A stretch of 64,000 nt of DNA from VBDM01 sp963699535 (GCA_963699535.1 CAVOUJ010000037.1:1-64000), one strand, 5' to 3'; numbered from the stretch's first letter, positions 36,958-46,177 are shown. Made by a program: numbers and translations. The notes: generated from the letters alone by a model not told the origin.

Positions 36958-39006
36958 CTACTGCTCCTCCTCCACCGGTGCCTTGTGCTTGCTCACAAGC
37001 TGCGCCTGCGTATGCGGCGGCACCGGAGCGTAATGCGAAAAATCGATCGAATAAGACCCCTGCCCGCCCGTCACCGACTTCAACCGCGTCTGGTAATCCG
37101 ACAACTCCGATAGAGGCACGGCGCCCTTGATGGTAGTGAGGTCGCCGCCCGAGCTGTCGGTTCCCGTAACCTGCCCGCGCTTGCCCGACAAATCCGCCGT
37201 CAAGTCCCCCATGAATTTGTCCGGTGCGCTGATTTCGATGTTGACGATGGGCTCGAGCACGATCGCTCCGGCCTTGGAAAAGGCGTCGATGATGGCCTTC
37301 CGCCCCGCCGAGACGAAGGCCACTTCCTTGGAATCCACGGCGTGGTGCTTGCCGTCGTATACAGTCACCCGGATGTCGTGCACCGGGTAGCCCGCGATAA
37401 CGCCCGAATCCAGCGCCATGCGCACGCCCTTTTCCACGGCCGGAATGAAGTTGCTCGGGATCACGCCGCCCTTCACCTTGTCCACGAACTCGTAGCCTTT
37501 CCCGCGCGGCAGCGGCTCGACCCGAAGGAAAACTTCCCCGAACTGCCCGGCGCCGCCGGTCTGCTTCTTGTGGCGGCAGTGGCCCTCGGCCAGGCGCGTG
37601 ATCGTTTCGCGGTACGGGATCTTGGGCGGCTTGGTGGTGAGCTCCATCTTGTACTGCTGCGCGAGCTTGTCGAGCTTGACGCGCATGTGCAGTTCCCCCA
37701 GGCCGCGGATCACGGTCTCGTTGGTGGTCGCGTGCCGCTCGAGCTTGAAGCACGGGTCCTCCATCTCGAGCTTGTGCAGCACCTCGAACAGGCGCTGCTC
37801 GTCGCCCTTTTTCTTCGGCTCGACCGCGATGCCGTGCATGGGCGTGGGAAATTCGAGCGGCCGCAGGTGGATATGGTCCTCGTCGTGCGAGTCGTGCAGC
37901 ACGCAATCGAACTCGATCTCGTCCACCTTGGTCACCGCGCCGATGTCACCGGGCACGAGCGCATCGGTTTCGACGTAGTCCTTGCCCTGTATCGTAAACA
38001 GGTGGCCGACCTTGAAGGGCCGTCTGCCGTCGCCGACGAAGAGCTGCGAGTTCGGCGTGATCGTCCCCTGGTGGACGCGAAAGATGCTCACCTTGCCGAC
38101 GAAAGGGTCGATGACGATCTTGAACACGTGGGCGAGGACGTGCGCCTTGGGGCCGGGGATGGCGTTGAACTCCACCGCCTTGTCACCCTCGCCCTTGAGG
38201 AACGGCGGCGGGTTGCCCTCGGTCGCGTTCGGCGCGAGGTTCACAAAGATGTCGAGCAGCGCCTCGACGCCGACGCCGTTCTTCGCGGAGGTGAAGCACA
38301 CCGGGATGAGGTGGCCGTCGCGCAGCGCCTTCTCGAAGGGCGCGTGCAGCTGCTCGGGCGCGATCTCGCCCTGCTCGAGGTACTTCGCCATCAGGGCCTC
38401 GTCGACCTCCACCACCTGGTCGACGAGCGCCGAGTGCGCTTCCTTGACCGAGGAAAAATCCGCTTCGCCGTCGGGATTGAAGAAGCAGTCCACCACGTCC
38501 GTGCCGCCCTTCGCCGGCAGGTTGATCGGCAGGCATTCCTTGCCGACCGCCTGCCGGATGCGCTCGAGGAGCGCCGGGAGGTCGGCGTTCTCGGCGTCGA
38601 TGCGGTTGACCACGATCATGCGGCACAGGTCTCTCTTCGCCGCCCACTTGAGCATCCTGTCGGTGGCGAGCTGGATGCCGGTCTCGGCGTTCACCACGAT
38701 CACGGCGGTCTCCACCGCGGCGAGCGCGCCCAGCGCCTGCCCCATGAAATCGGGCGAACCCGGCGTGTCGATCAGGTGAATGTGGGTGTTCTTCCACGCG
38801 AAATTGACGATGGCCGAATTGAGCGAGTGCTTGTAGGTCTTTTCCAGGGGGTCGAAATCGCAGACCGTGTTGCCTTTCTCGACGCTGCCGGGCGCCGGGA
38901 TCGCGCCGGCCCTGGCGAGCAGCGCCTCGGCGAGCGCGGTCTTGCCCGCGCCCGTATGGCCCACCAGCGCTACGGTACGAATGGATTCCGTCGAATATTT
39001 CGGCAT
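36958..39006 (-). CDS. Elongation factor G paralogue (EF-G2 type)
   Basis: A 682-residue five-domain translational GTPase. The P-loop is GHTGAGKT at residues 16-23, and the guanine motif is NRID. The switch II motif reads DTPGSPDF: Ser84 stands where canonical EF-G has the catalytic His of DTPGHVDF. The rest (domain II near 300-390, domain IV with GAGQFGEVFLRVEPLPRG, domain V) is complete. GGGAGGAG precedes the start. This is a second EF-G of the kind not linked to str operon genes; its role is not settled and may be non-canonical. Confidence 0.92.
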   Translation of the reverse strand: MPKYSTESIRTVALVGHTGAGKTALAEALLARAGAIPAPGSVEKGNTVCDFDPLEKTYKHSLNSAIVNFAWKNTHIHLIDTPGSPDFMGQALGALAAVETAVIVVNAETGIQLATDRMLKWAAKRDLCRMIVVNRIDAENADLPALLERIRQAVGKECLPINLPAKGGTDVVDCFFNPDGEADFSSVKEAHSALVDQVVEVDEALMAKYLEQGEIAPEQLHAPFEKALRDGHLIPVCFTSAKNGVGVEALLDIFVNLAPNATEGNPPPFLKGEGDKAVEFNAIPGPKAHVLAHVFKIVIDPFVGKVSIFRVHQGTITPNSQLFVGDGRRPFKVGHLFTIQGKDYVETDALVPGDIGAVTKVDEIEFDCVLHDSHDEDHIHLRPLEFPTPMHGIAVEPKKKGDEQRLFEVLHKLEMEDPCFKLERHATTNETVIRGLGELHMRVKLDKLAQQYKMELTTKPPKIPYRETITRLAEGHCRHKKQTGGAGQFGEVFLRVEPLPRGKGYEFVDKVKGGVIPSNFIPAVEKGVRMALDSGVIAGYPVHDIRVTVYDGKHHAVDSKEVAFVSAGRKAIIDAFSKAGAIVLEPIVNIEISAPDKFMGDLTADLSGKRGQVTGTDSSGGDLTTIKGAVPLSELSDYQTRLKSVTGGQGSYSIDFSHYAPVPPHTQAQLVSKHKAPVEEEQ

Positions 39007-39079
39007 ACGGATCGCTCCTCCCGGAAAGGCCGCTCGCGGCGGGTTCTCGGACTACTCTACCCGGGCGGCCGCGGGGCCG

Positions 39080-40283
39080 TCAAAACCGCCCGCCCAGGCC
39101 GAACATGCCTATGGTGAAGCGCGCCAAGCCGTAGCCTATCCATATAGGGATGCGCCGCCACAGGGGCTTCCTGAACCAGCGCGTCTTCGCCACGACGCGC
39201 GCCCCCTTCTCCATGTCCTCGCGCAGCCGGCGGCGCAGCTCGACGGCGAATGCGCCGGTCGTCGCCGACGATGTTCGCCTCGCGCGCGAGCAGCAGGCTG
39301 AAGGGATCGATGTTGGACGAGCCCACCGTCGCCCAGTGCTCGTCGATGACCGCGACCTTGGCATGCATGAAGCTGCGGTGGTACTCGTAGATCTCGCACG
39401 CCCGCCTCGAGCAGCGTCCCGTAGAGCGCGCGCGAGGCGTAGTGCAGCAGCACGTACTCGACCCGCCCCTGCAGCAGCAGGACCACGCGCACGCCGCGCG
39501 CGGCGGCGGAGGCGAGCGCGTGGCGAAAGCGGATCCCGGGGAAGAAAGTAGGCGTTCGCGATGACGATCTCCTGCTTCGCCGATCGGATCGCCGCGAGAT
39601 AGGCCTCCTCGATGTCGCGGCGGTGGCGGACGTTGTCGCGCACGACGAGCGCCGCGCGCTGGCCTCCCGGGCGCGACGCTCGGTGCGGGATCGAGTGGCC
39701 GCCGCGGCGGGGCCGGAGCGGATGGCTGATGCGCCAGCCGTGCTCGAGATTGGCGCGCGCGACCCAGTTCCACAGCCGCACGACTGCGTCGTGGATCGCT
39801 GCCGAGCAGCGGCCCTTCGACTTTCACGGCGTAGTCGTAGCGCGGCGGAGTCTGCCGCGGCGTGTGCATGTCGTCGATGATGTTGATTCCGCCGACAAAG
39901 GCGACGCGGGCGTCGGCCACCGCGATCTTGCGGTGCATGCGCCGCAGGCGGTCGCGCCTGAAGCCGGCGTTCCAGATCTCGGGACGGAACACCAGCAGCT
40001 TCACGCCTGCTTCGCGCAGGTCCTCCTGCAAATTCCCCGGCATGACCTTCGAGCCGAACCCGTCGACCAGCACGCGCACCGTCACGCCTCGCCGCCCGGC
40101 TTCGCACAGCGCCTGCGCGATGCGCTTCCCCGTGCTGTCGCCCTCGAAGATGTAGGTCTCCAGGAAGATTTCGCTCGTCGCCTCGCCGATCGCCTTCTCG
40201 AGCGCGGGGAAGTACTCGACGCCCGAGCGCAGCAGCGTCAGGCGGTTGCCGGAGAGGAACTCGGTCGCCACCCCCGCGCTCAC
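39080..40283 (-). CDS. clsB: Cardiolipin synthase, ClsB-type phospholipase D, frameshifted
   Basis: An inner-membrane-associated phospholipase D enzyme that makes cardiolipin, about 400 residues. The first HKD motif is MHRKIAVADARVAFVGGIN and the second is MHAKVAVIDEHWATVGSSNID. Four extra bases break the frame near 39803, 39537, 39393 and 39260; removing them gives GSDHDAVVRLWNWV, AYFLPGIRFRHALASAA, AGCEIYEYHRSF and GDDGAFAVELRRRL. The span is 3n+1, as four insertions predict. The GTG start overlaps the YbhP stop by four bases (GTGA), the ybhP-ybhO arrangement. Confidence 0.85.
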
Positions 40284-41077
40284 TCTGTCTGCAGGTGCGC
40301 GGACAGCGCGGCGTGGTCCGACAGGCGCGACCACATCGTCCCGTGATGCACGTGCGTGTGGCGCACGCGGAAGCCGCGCGTGTAGATGCGGTCCAGGCGC
40401 AGCAAAGGAAAGGCGCTCGGAAAGCTTCGCGCCGGCTTGCCCCAGCGATCGGCGAGCGCTTCGCGCAAGCCCAGCTCTTCGGCGAGGCGCTTGCCGGCAA
40501 GGTTGCGCCAGTCGTTGAAATCTCCGGCGACCACGAGCGGCGCGTCCTCGGGCACCTCGCGCAGCAGCCGCTCGATCAGCGCGCCGACCTGGTGCCGCCT
40601 GCCGCGCTCGTGGAGCGCGAGGTGGACGCAAACGCAGTGCAGCCGGCGCTCGTGCCCGGGCAGCTCGATCTCGCAGTGAAGCAGGCCGCGGCGCTCCAGC
40701 GCATGGTGGGAAACGTCCTGGTTCTCCGCGCGGACGATCGGGTAGCGGCTCAGGATGGCGTTGCCGTGGTGGCCGTAGTCGTATACGGCGTTGCGCCCAT
40801 AGGCGTAGTCGTTCCAGACTTGGTCGGCGAGGAATTCGTATTGCGGCTCCTCGGGCCAGTCCTCGAAACTCGACGCGTGGCGGTGGTGCTCGCCCTGCAC
40901 TTCCTGCAGGAAGAATATGTCGGCGGCGATCAGCTGCAGGCGGTCGCGCAGCTCGCGGACGATCATGCGGCGGTTGAACTGCGAAAAGCCCTTGTGGATG
41001 TTGTAGGTGGCGACGTGCAGCCGCAGCGCCCTCGCCTCCGTCCCCGCTGTCTCTTTCTGTCTATCCATTGAATGCAC
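40280..41077 (-). CDS. Endonuclease/exonuclease/phosphatase family protein, YbhP-like
   Basis: A 265-residue EEP-fold hydrolase. VATYNIHKGFS, FLQEVQ, VCVHLALHERGRRHQ, VVAGDFNDW and the final SDHAALSAHL give the full metal-dependent active site. It is directly upstream of, and overlaps, clsB; this gene pair is conserved in proteobacteria, suggesting a lipid-head-group or membrane role rather than DNA repair. The start may be the Met at 41068 instead. Confidence 0.9.
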   Translation of the reverse strand: MHSMDRQKETAGTEARALRLHVATYNIHKGFSQFNRRMIVRELRDRLQLIAADIFFLQEVQGEHHRHASSFEDWPEEPQYEFLADQVWNDYAYGRNAVYDYGHHGNAILSRYPIVRAENQDVSHHALERRGLLHCEIELPGHERRLHCVCVHLALHERGRRHQVGALIERLLREVPEDAPLVVAGDFNDWRNLAGKRLAEELGLREALADRWGKPARSFPSAFPLLRLDRIYTRGFRVRHTHVHHGTMWSRLSDHAALSAHLQTE

Positions 41078-41136
41078 GCGATTGTAGCCAGTCGGTGCCG
41101 TTCATCAGGGAACGGCAACGATGCGACAATTACTAT

Positions 41137-41766
41137 TCATTCGTGTTGAGGGTTTCCAAAAGGAAGCATACGCCATAGCACAGACTTCTCTGCTGACGTT
41201 TCGTGATGCAACACTCCCAGGACATGGAGAACAATCAGCGCCAATAAAGCCCAGGAGCTGGAGCCATGGATACTGGTGAACAATTCATGCAATGCCGTGC
41301 TTTTCCAGCTCCAGTCCGGCAAGGGGATGCCCCAGAACCTCGTCCTGAGGCCACTGAATGATGAAGAGATGTAACCAGAAACAGGTTGTACGAACATCAG
41401 TAGATAAAGCAGATGGTGTGTCGCCTCGGCCAATCTGCGTTTCCAGCGTTCTATCGTCTCCGGCGAGGCCGGTGGGGGGTGCTTCAGGCGCCAGATCACG
41501 CGCGCTATCACCAATAGGGCCGCGGTCAGTCCTAGCGACACATGTAGTTCAAGAAACCGGGTCCGATCCGGGTTGCCCTTGGGGAATTCTGTCATATACC
41601 AGCCGAGTCCGAAGAGCACGAGTATCAATAGCACCATCAGCCAGTGCAGCACCATGGCCCCGACACTGTATTTTTCAGGCAGGGGCATGCAATGGCTGGT
41701 ATGTGAGGATTCCGGCGAGAATGTGGTTCCGGCTTTCTCGGCGGGCTCTTTGCCCTTCGAGATCAA
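41137..41766 (-). CDS. Cytochrome b (b561-type diheme)
   Basis: A 209-residue inner-membrane cytochrome b. Four hydrophobic segments carry histidines in VLHWLMVLLI, LELHVSLGL, ATHHLLYLLM and IVLHVLGVLHHE. The N-terminal 26 residues before MPLPEKYSVGAM look like an extension; translation may begin at that Met. The DNA is somewhat less GC-rich than its neighbours, including the flanking 300 bp, which may mark a later acquisition. Partner unknown. Confidence 0.83.
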   Translation of the reverse strand: MISKGKEPAEKAGTTFSPESSHTSHCMPLPEKYSVGAMVLHWLMVLLILVLFGLGWYMTEFPKGNPDRTRFLELHVSLGLTAALLVIARVIWRLKHPPPASPETIERWKRRLAEATHHLLYLLMFVQPVSGYISSSFSGLRTRFWGIPLPDWSWKSTALHELFTSIHGSSSWALLALIVLHVLGVLHHETSAEKSVLWRMLPFGNPQHE

Positions 41767-42070
41767 CGGAGCTGAACTCCAGTCATCATAGCAGTCGCGC
41801 GAGGTACTAGTACCGATCGCGGCGGTTGGAAAAGAGCGCCTTTTCCGCTAAGCTTGCGTGCCTCCGGGTCTGCAAATCCGGAAATTTTCGACATTTTCTG
41901 AAGGAGTCCGGCACGAGCGAACCGAGGTACGCTGGTCGGGGATGGGGGAGGGCGCGCTGGACGAGAGTCCGGTACGACCCGGCTGATCGAGCAGGCATGC
42001 ACTACTCTACTTTCTAGCCTCACAAGAATTGCAGTCGAAATATTTCTCCCATCACGAAAGGACGCTCCAC
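41767..42070. other. 304-bp divergent intergenic region
   Basis: This gap separates the cytochrome b start from the outer-membrane barrel start. It contains a perfect 12-bp palindrome GGTACTAGTACC at 41803-41814, close to the cytochrome start, and A/T-rich DNA before the barrel gene (AAATATTTCTCC near 42040) that may carry its promoter. A 63-codon frame on the plus strand (41826-42017) has no ribosome site and is not accepted as a gene. Confidence 0.45.
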
Positions 42071-43201
42071 ATGAAGAAGCTCTTGATTGCATCCGCAGTT
42101 TCCGCCGCATTCGCGGCGCCCGCGACGGCGCTGGCTCAAGCGCCCCGGGTACCCACCCTCGGGCAAGTGCTCGAGGCATCGGGCGTCAGCATCAACGGCT
42201 ACATCGACACCGCGTACTCCTGGGCGAACAAGAACGTCGAGGCCGGAGGCTTTTCGGACCGGGTGTTCGACTCCCAGAACAACTCCTTCGCGCTGCGCCA
42301 GTTGGGCCTGATGGTCGCCAAGCAGCCCAAGGAGGGCTTCGGCGGAGTGGCCAATCTCACCATCGGGTCGGATGCCCAGTTCATTCACTCGTATCCCGAG
42401 GCGACCGCATCCACCTTCGACCTCACCCAGGCCTACGGTCAGTACGCGACCGGCTCTCTCACCCTGATGGCGGGCAAGTTCGTCACGCTTTCGGGAAGCG
42501 AGGTGATCTGGAGCCCGAGCAATACGACTTTTTCGCGCTCGATACTTTTCGGCGCCGTGCCGTTCACGCACACCGGCGTCCGGGCTGCCTGGGCTCTGGG
42601 CGACCAGCTGACGCTCTACGGCGGCGTGAACAATGGCTGGGATCAGCTCACCGACGGAAACCGGGGCAAGACGCTCGAGCTCGGCGCAAGCTACACTCCG
42701 ATCAAGGCTCTCAGCCTCTACTTCTCCGGCTATTCCGGCAAGGAGTCGGCGACGGCGACCGGAGGCCAGACCGGCACGGGTCCCCAGGACCTGCGCAACA
42801 GCTTCGACTTCGTCGCGAACTGGAGCATCACCAACGCCATGAGCCTCGGCGGAGAGATCCTGTACGTCGCCCAGGATAGACCCACAGGCGGGGACGCAAA
42901 GTACAACGGCGCCGCCGTGTACTTCACGTACCTGTTCACCCCGCAGTGGCGCATCGTGACGCGCGGCGAATTGTTCGACGACAAGCAGAACTTCCACTTC
43001 GCCGCTCCCGGCGTGACGGCTGGTTCGGGCGTGAAATACACCGAGCTCACCGTGGCCGGGTCCTATATGCCGAGCAGCAGCATAGAGCTGCGCGCCGAAG
43101 TGCGCGGAGATCGCGCCAACACGGCCGTCTTCATCGACTCGGACGGCTCGACAGGCAAGAGCCTCCAGTCAATCGCCCTGCAGGGAATCTACAAGTTCTG
43201 A
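42071..43201 (+). CDS. Outer-membrane beta-barrel (porin-like, BBP2 type)
   Basis: A 376-residue outer-membrane protein. The leader ends at ALAQA near residue 23. The mature chain shows alternating strands such as SINGYIDTAYSWANKN, SLTLMAGKFVTLSG and SLYFSGYSGKES and ends IYKF with a terminal Phe, the barrel assembly signal. It resembles the OmpL/BBP2 group of porins. AAAGGA lies 9 bases before the ATG. Substrate selectivity unknown. Confidence 0.85.
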   Translation: MKKLLIASAVSAAFAAPATALAQAPRVPTLGQVLEASGVSINGYIDTAYSWANKNVEAGGFSDRVFDSQNNSFALRQLGLMVAKQPKEGFGGVANLTIGSDAQFIHSYPEATASTFDLTQAYGQYATGSLTLMAGKFVTLSGSEVIWSPSNTTFSRSILFGAVPFTHTGVRAAWALGDQLTLYGGVNNGWDQLTDGNRGKTLELGASYTPIKALSLYFSGYSGKESATATGGQTGTGPQDLRNSFDFVANWSITNAMSLGGEILYVAQDRPTGGDAKYNGAAVYFTYLFTPQWRIVTRGELFDDKQNFHFAAPGVTAGSGVKYTELTVAGSYMPSSSIELRAEVRGDRANTAVFIDSDGSTGKSLQSIALQGIYKF

Positions 43202-43206
43202 TCGCC

Positions 43207-43245
43207 GGGAAAGCCGCGGCAAGCTCTACCGCTGCGGCTTTTCCC
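43207..43245. terminator. Probable bidirectional hairpin between barrel and SRPBCC genes
   Basis: GGGAAAGCCGCGGC is nearly complementary to GCTGCGGCTTTTCCC with a 10-base loop, one bulge and one mismatch. The stem lies after the barrel stop and overlaps the last codons of the convergent SRPBCC gene. The A and T runs within the stem would serve either strand weakly. Confidence 0.5.
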
Positions 43246-43816
43246 GCGCAAGGGCGGCGCGCCGCTCGATTTCCTCGGCCATTGCGCGGAATCGGCGTTC
43301 GAGCGACCGGCGCACGAGGGGCAGGCCTATCAGGGGAGGAAGAAAGAAATCCGGGATGAAGCGCCCGTGGTAGCCCAGTCTCACGCCCCGCTCCGAAGGC
43401 GCCAGGTCATAACGCGTCTCCATCTCTTTCATGCTGCCGGAGATCGCGCGCGCGACGATGCGCCGCGGCGGCTCCTCGGACACTTCCATCGTCACCTCGA
43501 CGTCGCGGCGGAAAAAGAGCACGCCGAACTCGCCCTTCTGCTCGACCACGACCACGATGCCGTCCGCGTCGCGCTTGAGGACTCGCGAGCTCCGGATGTC
43601 CGGAATGAACCGCGCGAGATCGTCGTAGTTGGAGAGCACTTCCCACGCGATGCGCGGATCGGCTTTCAGCTCGACCGTTGCATTGACCGTGATGAAATCT
43701 CCGACACGGCGGACCTCGATGCTCAACTGCTCCTGCGAAAGGCAATGGCCGGCAAGGAAGTGCGATACGATGAGGATGGCCGCAGCCGCGCGCCAGGATG
43801 CCTGAGCCATGCGCAT
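43226..43816 (-). CDS. SRPBCC family secreted protein
   Basis: A 196-residue START/SRPBCC-fold protein with a signal peptide (AAAILIVSHFLAGHCLSQE, short: ILIVSHFLAGHCLS) so it is exported. VNATVELKADPRIAWEVLSNYDDLARFIPDI (short: AWEVLSNYDDLARF) is the typical helix-grip start. The final FRAMAEEIERR is helical. The ATG at 43816 or at 43810 may be used. Probably binds a lipid or hydrophobic ligand; the barrel gene is convergent with it. Confidence 0.83.
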   Translation of the reverse strand: MRMAQASWRAAAAILIVSHFLAGHCLSQEQLSIEVRRVGDFITVNATVELKADPRIAWEVLSNYDDLARFIPDIRSSRVLKRDADGIVVVVEQKGEFGVLFFRRDVEVTMEVSEEPPRRIVARAISGSMKEMETRYDLAPSERGVRLGYHGRFIPDFFLPPLIGLPLVRRSLERRFRAMAEEIERRAALAREKPQR

Positions 43817-43854
43817 GCCAACAGCATGCGCCCGCGGCATATTCCGCCGCAAGC

Positions 43855-44316
43855 TCACCCGGACCTGGAAGCGTGCCTTGTCGGCAGGAGCAGGATCGCG
43901 TCGCGGTTGGTCCAGGAGATCGTGAGCGCCGCGGCTTCGCGAAATGGAAGCCAGCGATAGCTGAGGTGCTCCGCCGGATCGAGCGCGACCTCGAGCGGTT
44001 CGGGCACCTCCAGGCTGAAGACGTGCTCCAGGTTGTGCGTGACCCCGGGGGCGTAGCGGCTTTGGTGTCTCTTGAAAATCTCGAAGCGGTTCTCGATGCC
44101 CCAGTCGTGCAGACCGTAGCGCGACGCATCCAGGCCGGTCTCCTCTCGCACTTCGCGAATCGCCGTGTCGCGCAGAGGTTCGGATTCGTCGGCGACACTG
44201 CCGGTGACCGACTGCCAGAAGTCCTTCCAGCCGGTGCGCTCCATCATCAGGACTTGAAGGTCCTGCGTATGGATTACCACCAGAACAGAGCGGGGAATCT
44301 TGTAGCGCGGGTTCAT
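43855..44316 (-). CDS. nudB: Dihydroneopterin triphosphate diphosphatase (Nudix)
   Basis: A 153-residue Nudix hydrolase that removes pyrophosphate from dihydroneopterin triphosphate in folate synthesis. The Nudix box is GSVADESEPLRDTAIREVREETG, with REVREETG as the catalytic helix. MNPRYKIPRSVLVVIHT is the usual NudB start, chosen over a longer frame. In many betaproteobacteria this gene sits beside aspS; here 4.7 kb of other genes lie between. Confidence 0.88.
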   Translation of the reverse strand: MNPRYKIPRSVLVVIHTQDLQVLMMERTGWKDFWQSVTGSVADESEPLRDTAIREVREETGLDASRYGLHDWGIENRFEIFKRHQSRYAPGVTHNLEHVFSLEVPEPLEVALDPAEHLSYRWLPFREAAALTISWTNRDAILLLPTRHASRSG

Positions 44317-44348
44317 GGGCGGGCAAGGTCCGATATCATACGAGGACC

Positions 44349-45614
44349 ATGCTGAGCGCGGAAAAGAACCGGACCTTGACGCAGGTGGGCCCGGGAACAC
44401 CGATGGGAGAGCTTCTGCGCCGCTACTGGCATCCGGTCGCTGCGGAAAGCGAGTTCGAGAAGAACCCCGTGAAGCCCTTGCGTCTTATGGGCGAGGATCT
44501 GGTGCTCTACAAGGACCTTTCCGGTACTTACGGGCTGATCGCGCGGCGCTGCAAGCACCGCGCGGCCGATCTCGCCTACGGATTCGTCGAAACCTGCGGA
44601 CTGCGCTGCCATTATCACGGATGGACCTACGACCACGAGGGGCGCTGCGTCGCTCAGCCTTTCGAGGAGAAATTCGATCCCGAAGGACGCCTGAAAAAAA
44701 GGATCCGCACGACAGCCTATCCGGTGCAGGCCAAGGGCGGACTGCTGTGGGCCTATCTTGGCCCGCAGCCGGCGCCTCTCCTTCCAGACTGGGAGCTCTT
44801 CTCCTGGAAGAACGGTTTCGTGCAGATCGTGTTCGTCGAGGTGCCGTGCAACTGGCTGCAGGCGCAGGAGAACTCGATCGACCCGGTGCACTTCGAATGG
44901 ATGCACGACAACTGGAAGCTGCGGCTCCAGGGCAAGACCGGTCCGTATGCGCCGACGCACCTGAAGCTCGGCTTCGACGAATTCGAGTACGGCTACACCT
45001 ACAAGCGCGTGCGCGAGGGCGCGGACGAGAACGATCCCCTGTGGACCGTGGGCCGCGTGTGCCTGTGGCCGAACGGTTTTTTCCTCGGCGAGCACTTCGA
45101 GTGGCGGGTGCCGGTGGACGACGAGAACATCCTCTCGGTGACGTGGTCCTTCATCCGCGTGCCGAAGGAAGCCGAGCCTTACGCGCAGAAGAGCATCCCG
45201 GCCTGGACCTCCCCGATCAAGGACCCGCAGACCGGACGCTGGATCACCAGCCACGTCGTCAACCAGGACGTGGTCGCCTGGGTCGGCCAGGGGCGGATCG
45301 CCGACCGCACCAAGGAGAACCTCGGCGCGAGCGACCGCGGAATCTCGATGCTGCGCAAGCAACTCTTCAAGGATCTCGATGCGGTCGCCGACGGCAAGGA
45401 TCCGAAAGGGCTCATCCGCGACCCCGAACGGAACCGGCGCATCGAACTGCCCAACATCGGAAGAAAGCTGTATACGGAGGGCATGACCCTGGCGCAATAC
45501 CGCGAGCACCCGTTCTGGAAGAATCTTCTCCAGGACTTCAGGTGGCACTACGGCCAGCCGCCGGAAGTCAGGCGAGCGTTTCGCGAGGCGATGGGACTGC
45601 CCGGGGAGAACTGA
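44349..45614 (+). CDS. Rieske [2Fe-2S] ring-hydroxylating oxygenase, alpha-type
   Basis: A 421-residue non-heme iron oxygenase component. The Rieske cluster ligands are Cys68/His70 (CKHR) and Cys87/His90 (CHYHGW). The mononuclear iron site is in QENSIDPVHFEWMH (Asp-x-x-His-x4-His) near residue 180. Such proteins hydroxylate or demethylate aromatic or N-methyl compounds; no ferredoxin or reductase is next to it. It is divergent from nudB. Confidence 0.9.
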   Translation: MLSAEKNRTLTQVGPGTPMGELLRRYWHPVAAESEFEKNPVKPLRLMGEDLVLYKDLSGTYGLIARRCKHRAADLAYGFVETCGLRCHYHGWTYDHEGRCVAQPFEEKFDPEGRLKKRIRTTAYPVQAKGGLLWAYLGPQPAPLLPDWELFSWKNGFVQIVFVEVPCNWLQAQENSIDPVHFEWMHDNWKLRLQGKTGPYAPTHLKLGFDEFEYGYTYKRVREGADENDPLWTVGRVCLWPNGFFLGEHFEWRVPVDDENILSVTWSFIRVPKEAEPYAQKSIPAWTSPIKDPQTGRWITSHVVNQDVVAWVGQGRIADRTKENLGASDRGISMLRKQLFKDLDAVADGKDPKGLIRDPERNRRIELPNIGRKLYTEGMTLAQYREHPFWKNLLQDFRWHYGQPPEVRRAFREAMGLPGEN

Positions 45615-45638
45615 CCCCTAAGGGCCTCAGATCCAGAA

Positions 45639-45983
45639 CTATCGCCGATTTTCGGGCCGAAGAACGCCGATCACTGCATCGAGCACCCGGTTGAACGCTG
45701 TTTCTCCGAGAACGCCGACCTCAGAAACCAGCAGTTCCCGGTTGGCGGTGAACAGCTTGCCTGGCCGCGCGTAGCTCACCACGCGGAGCGAGCCCTTCTT
45801 GAAGTCAGAATTGGCCAGCCTCACTGCCCTTGCATCGGAATACGGACTGCTGGTGAGCTGGCAAAGAATCCAGTCGTCACGGCCTGCATCGGCCAATACC
45901 ACTGCGGGACGCAGCTTGCTTTGGGAAAGATCGGAAAACGGGAAAGGTACGAGGACTACCGAGCCGGCTGAAGGTGCGACCAC
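45639..45983 (-). CDS. Type II toxin of the PemK/MazF family
   Basis: A 114-residue endoribonuclease-type toxin. GSVVLVPFPFSDLSQSKLRPAVVLAD is the MazF/PemK start (short: VLVPFPFSD, KLRPAVVL), and SLRVVSYARPGKLFT carries the usual SYARPGKL motif. It would cut mRNA when free of antitoxin. The upstream antitoxin gene overlaps it by 28 bases, the usual order and coupling. Confidence 0.85.
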   Translation of the reverse strand: MVAPSAGSVVLVPFPFSDLSQSKLRPAVVLADAGRDDWILCQLTSSPYSDARAVRLANSDFKKGSLRVVSYARPGKLFTANRELLVSEVGVLGETAFNRVLDAVIGVLRPENRR

Positions 45984-46177
45984 GCGGCATCCTCTTCAGG
46001 GCGATTCCAGTCCTGGGCCAGCGCCGGTTCGCTGAGCAGGGTGGATTCATCGACCTCAGCCGCCCTGTCTTCATCGAAGATCGTCACCACCGCGCGACGC
46101 GGCGCGACCAGACGCACAGTTTCCTTCAACCGGACCGTGCCCTGCTCGTCAACGACCGCTTCGATCTTGCGAATCAT
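45956..46177 (-). CDS. Antitoxin of the PemK-type pair
   Basis: A 73-residue protein beginning MIRKIEAVVDEQGTVRLKE, with a short beta-rich N-terminus (VRLKETVRLVAPRRAVVTIFDED) that could pair like an AbrB/DUF2281 swapped hairpin, and an acidic C-terminal tail (NRPEEDAAWSHL) suited to cover the toxin. AAGGTGG lies just before the ATG. Named from position and architecture, not from a strong family match. Confidence 0.72.
   Translation of the reverse strand: MIRKIEAVVDEQGTVRLKETVRLVAPRRAVVTIFDEDRAAEVDESTLLSEPALAQDWNRPEEDAAWSHLQPAR

Noticed and set aside
36509..37906. 465-codon extension of the second Cys-rich gene
   Set aside because: The part beyond 36895 is a shifted frame over the EF-G gene; the Met with GGAG upstream and signal peptide marks the real start.
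1..40283. Programmed +1 frameshifting as explanation of the broken genes
   Set aside because: Sites share no slippery motif, occur up to four per gene, and cluster along the sequence rather than by gene type; insertion errors are simpler.
41826..42017. 63-codon plus-strand frame in the intergenic gap
   Set aside because: No ribosome site, no homology and unusual composition; probably non-coding.
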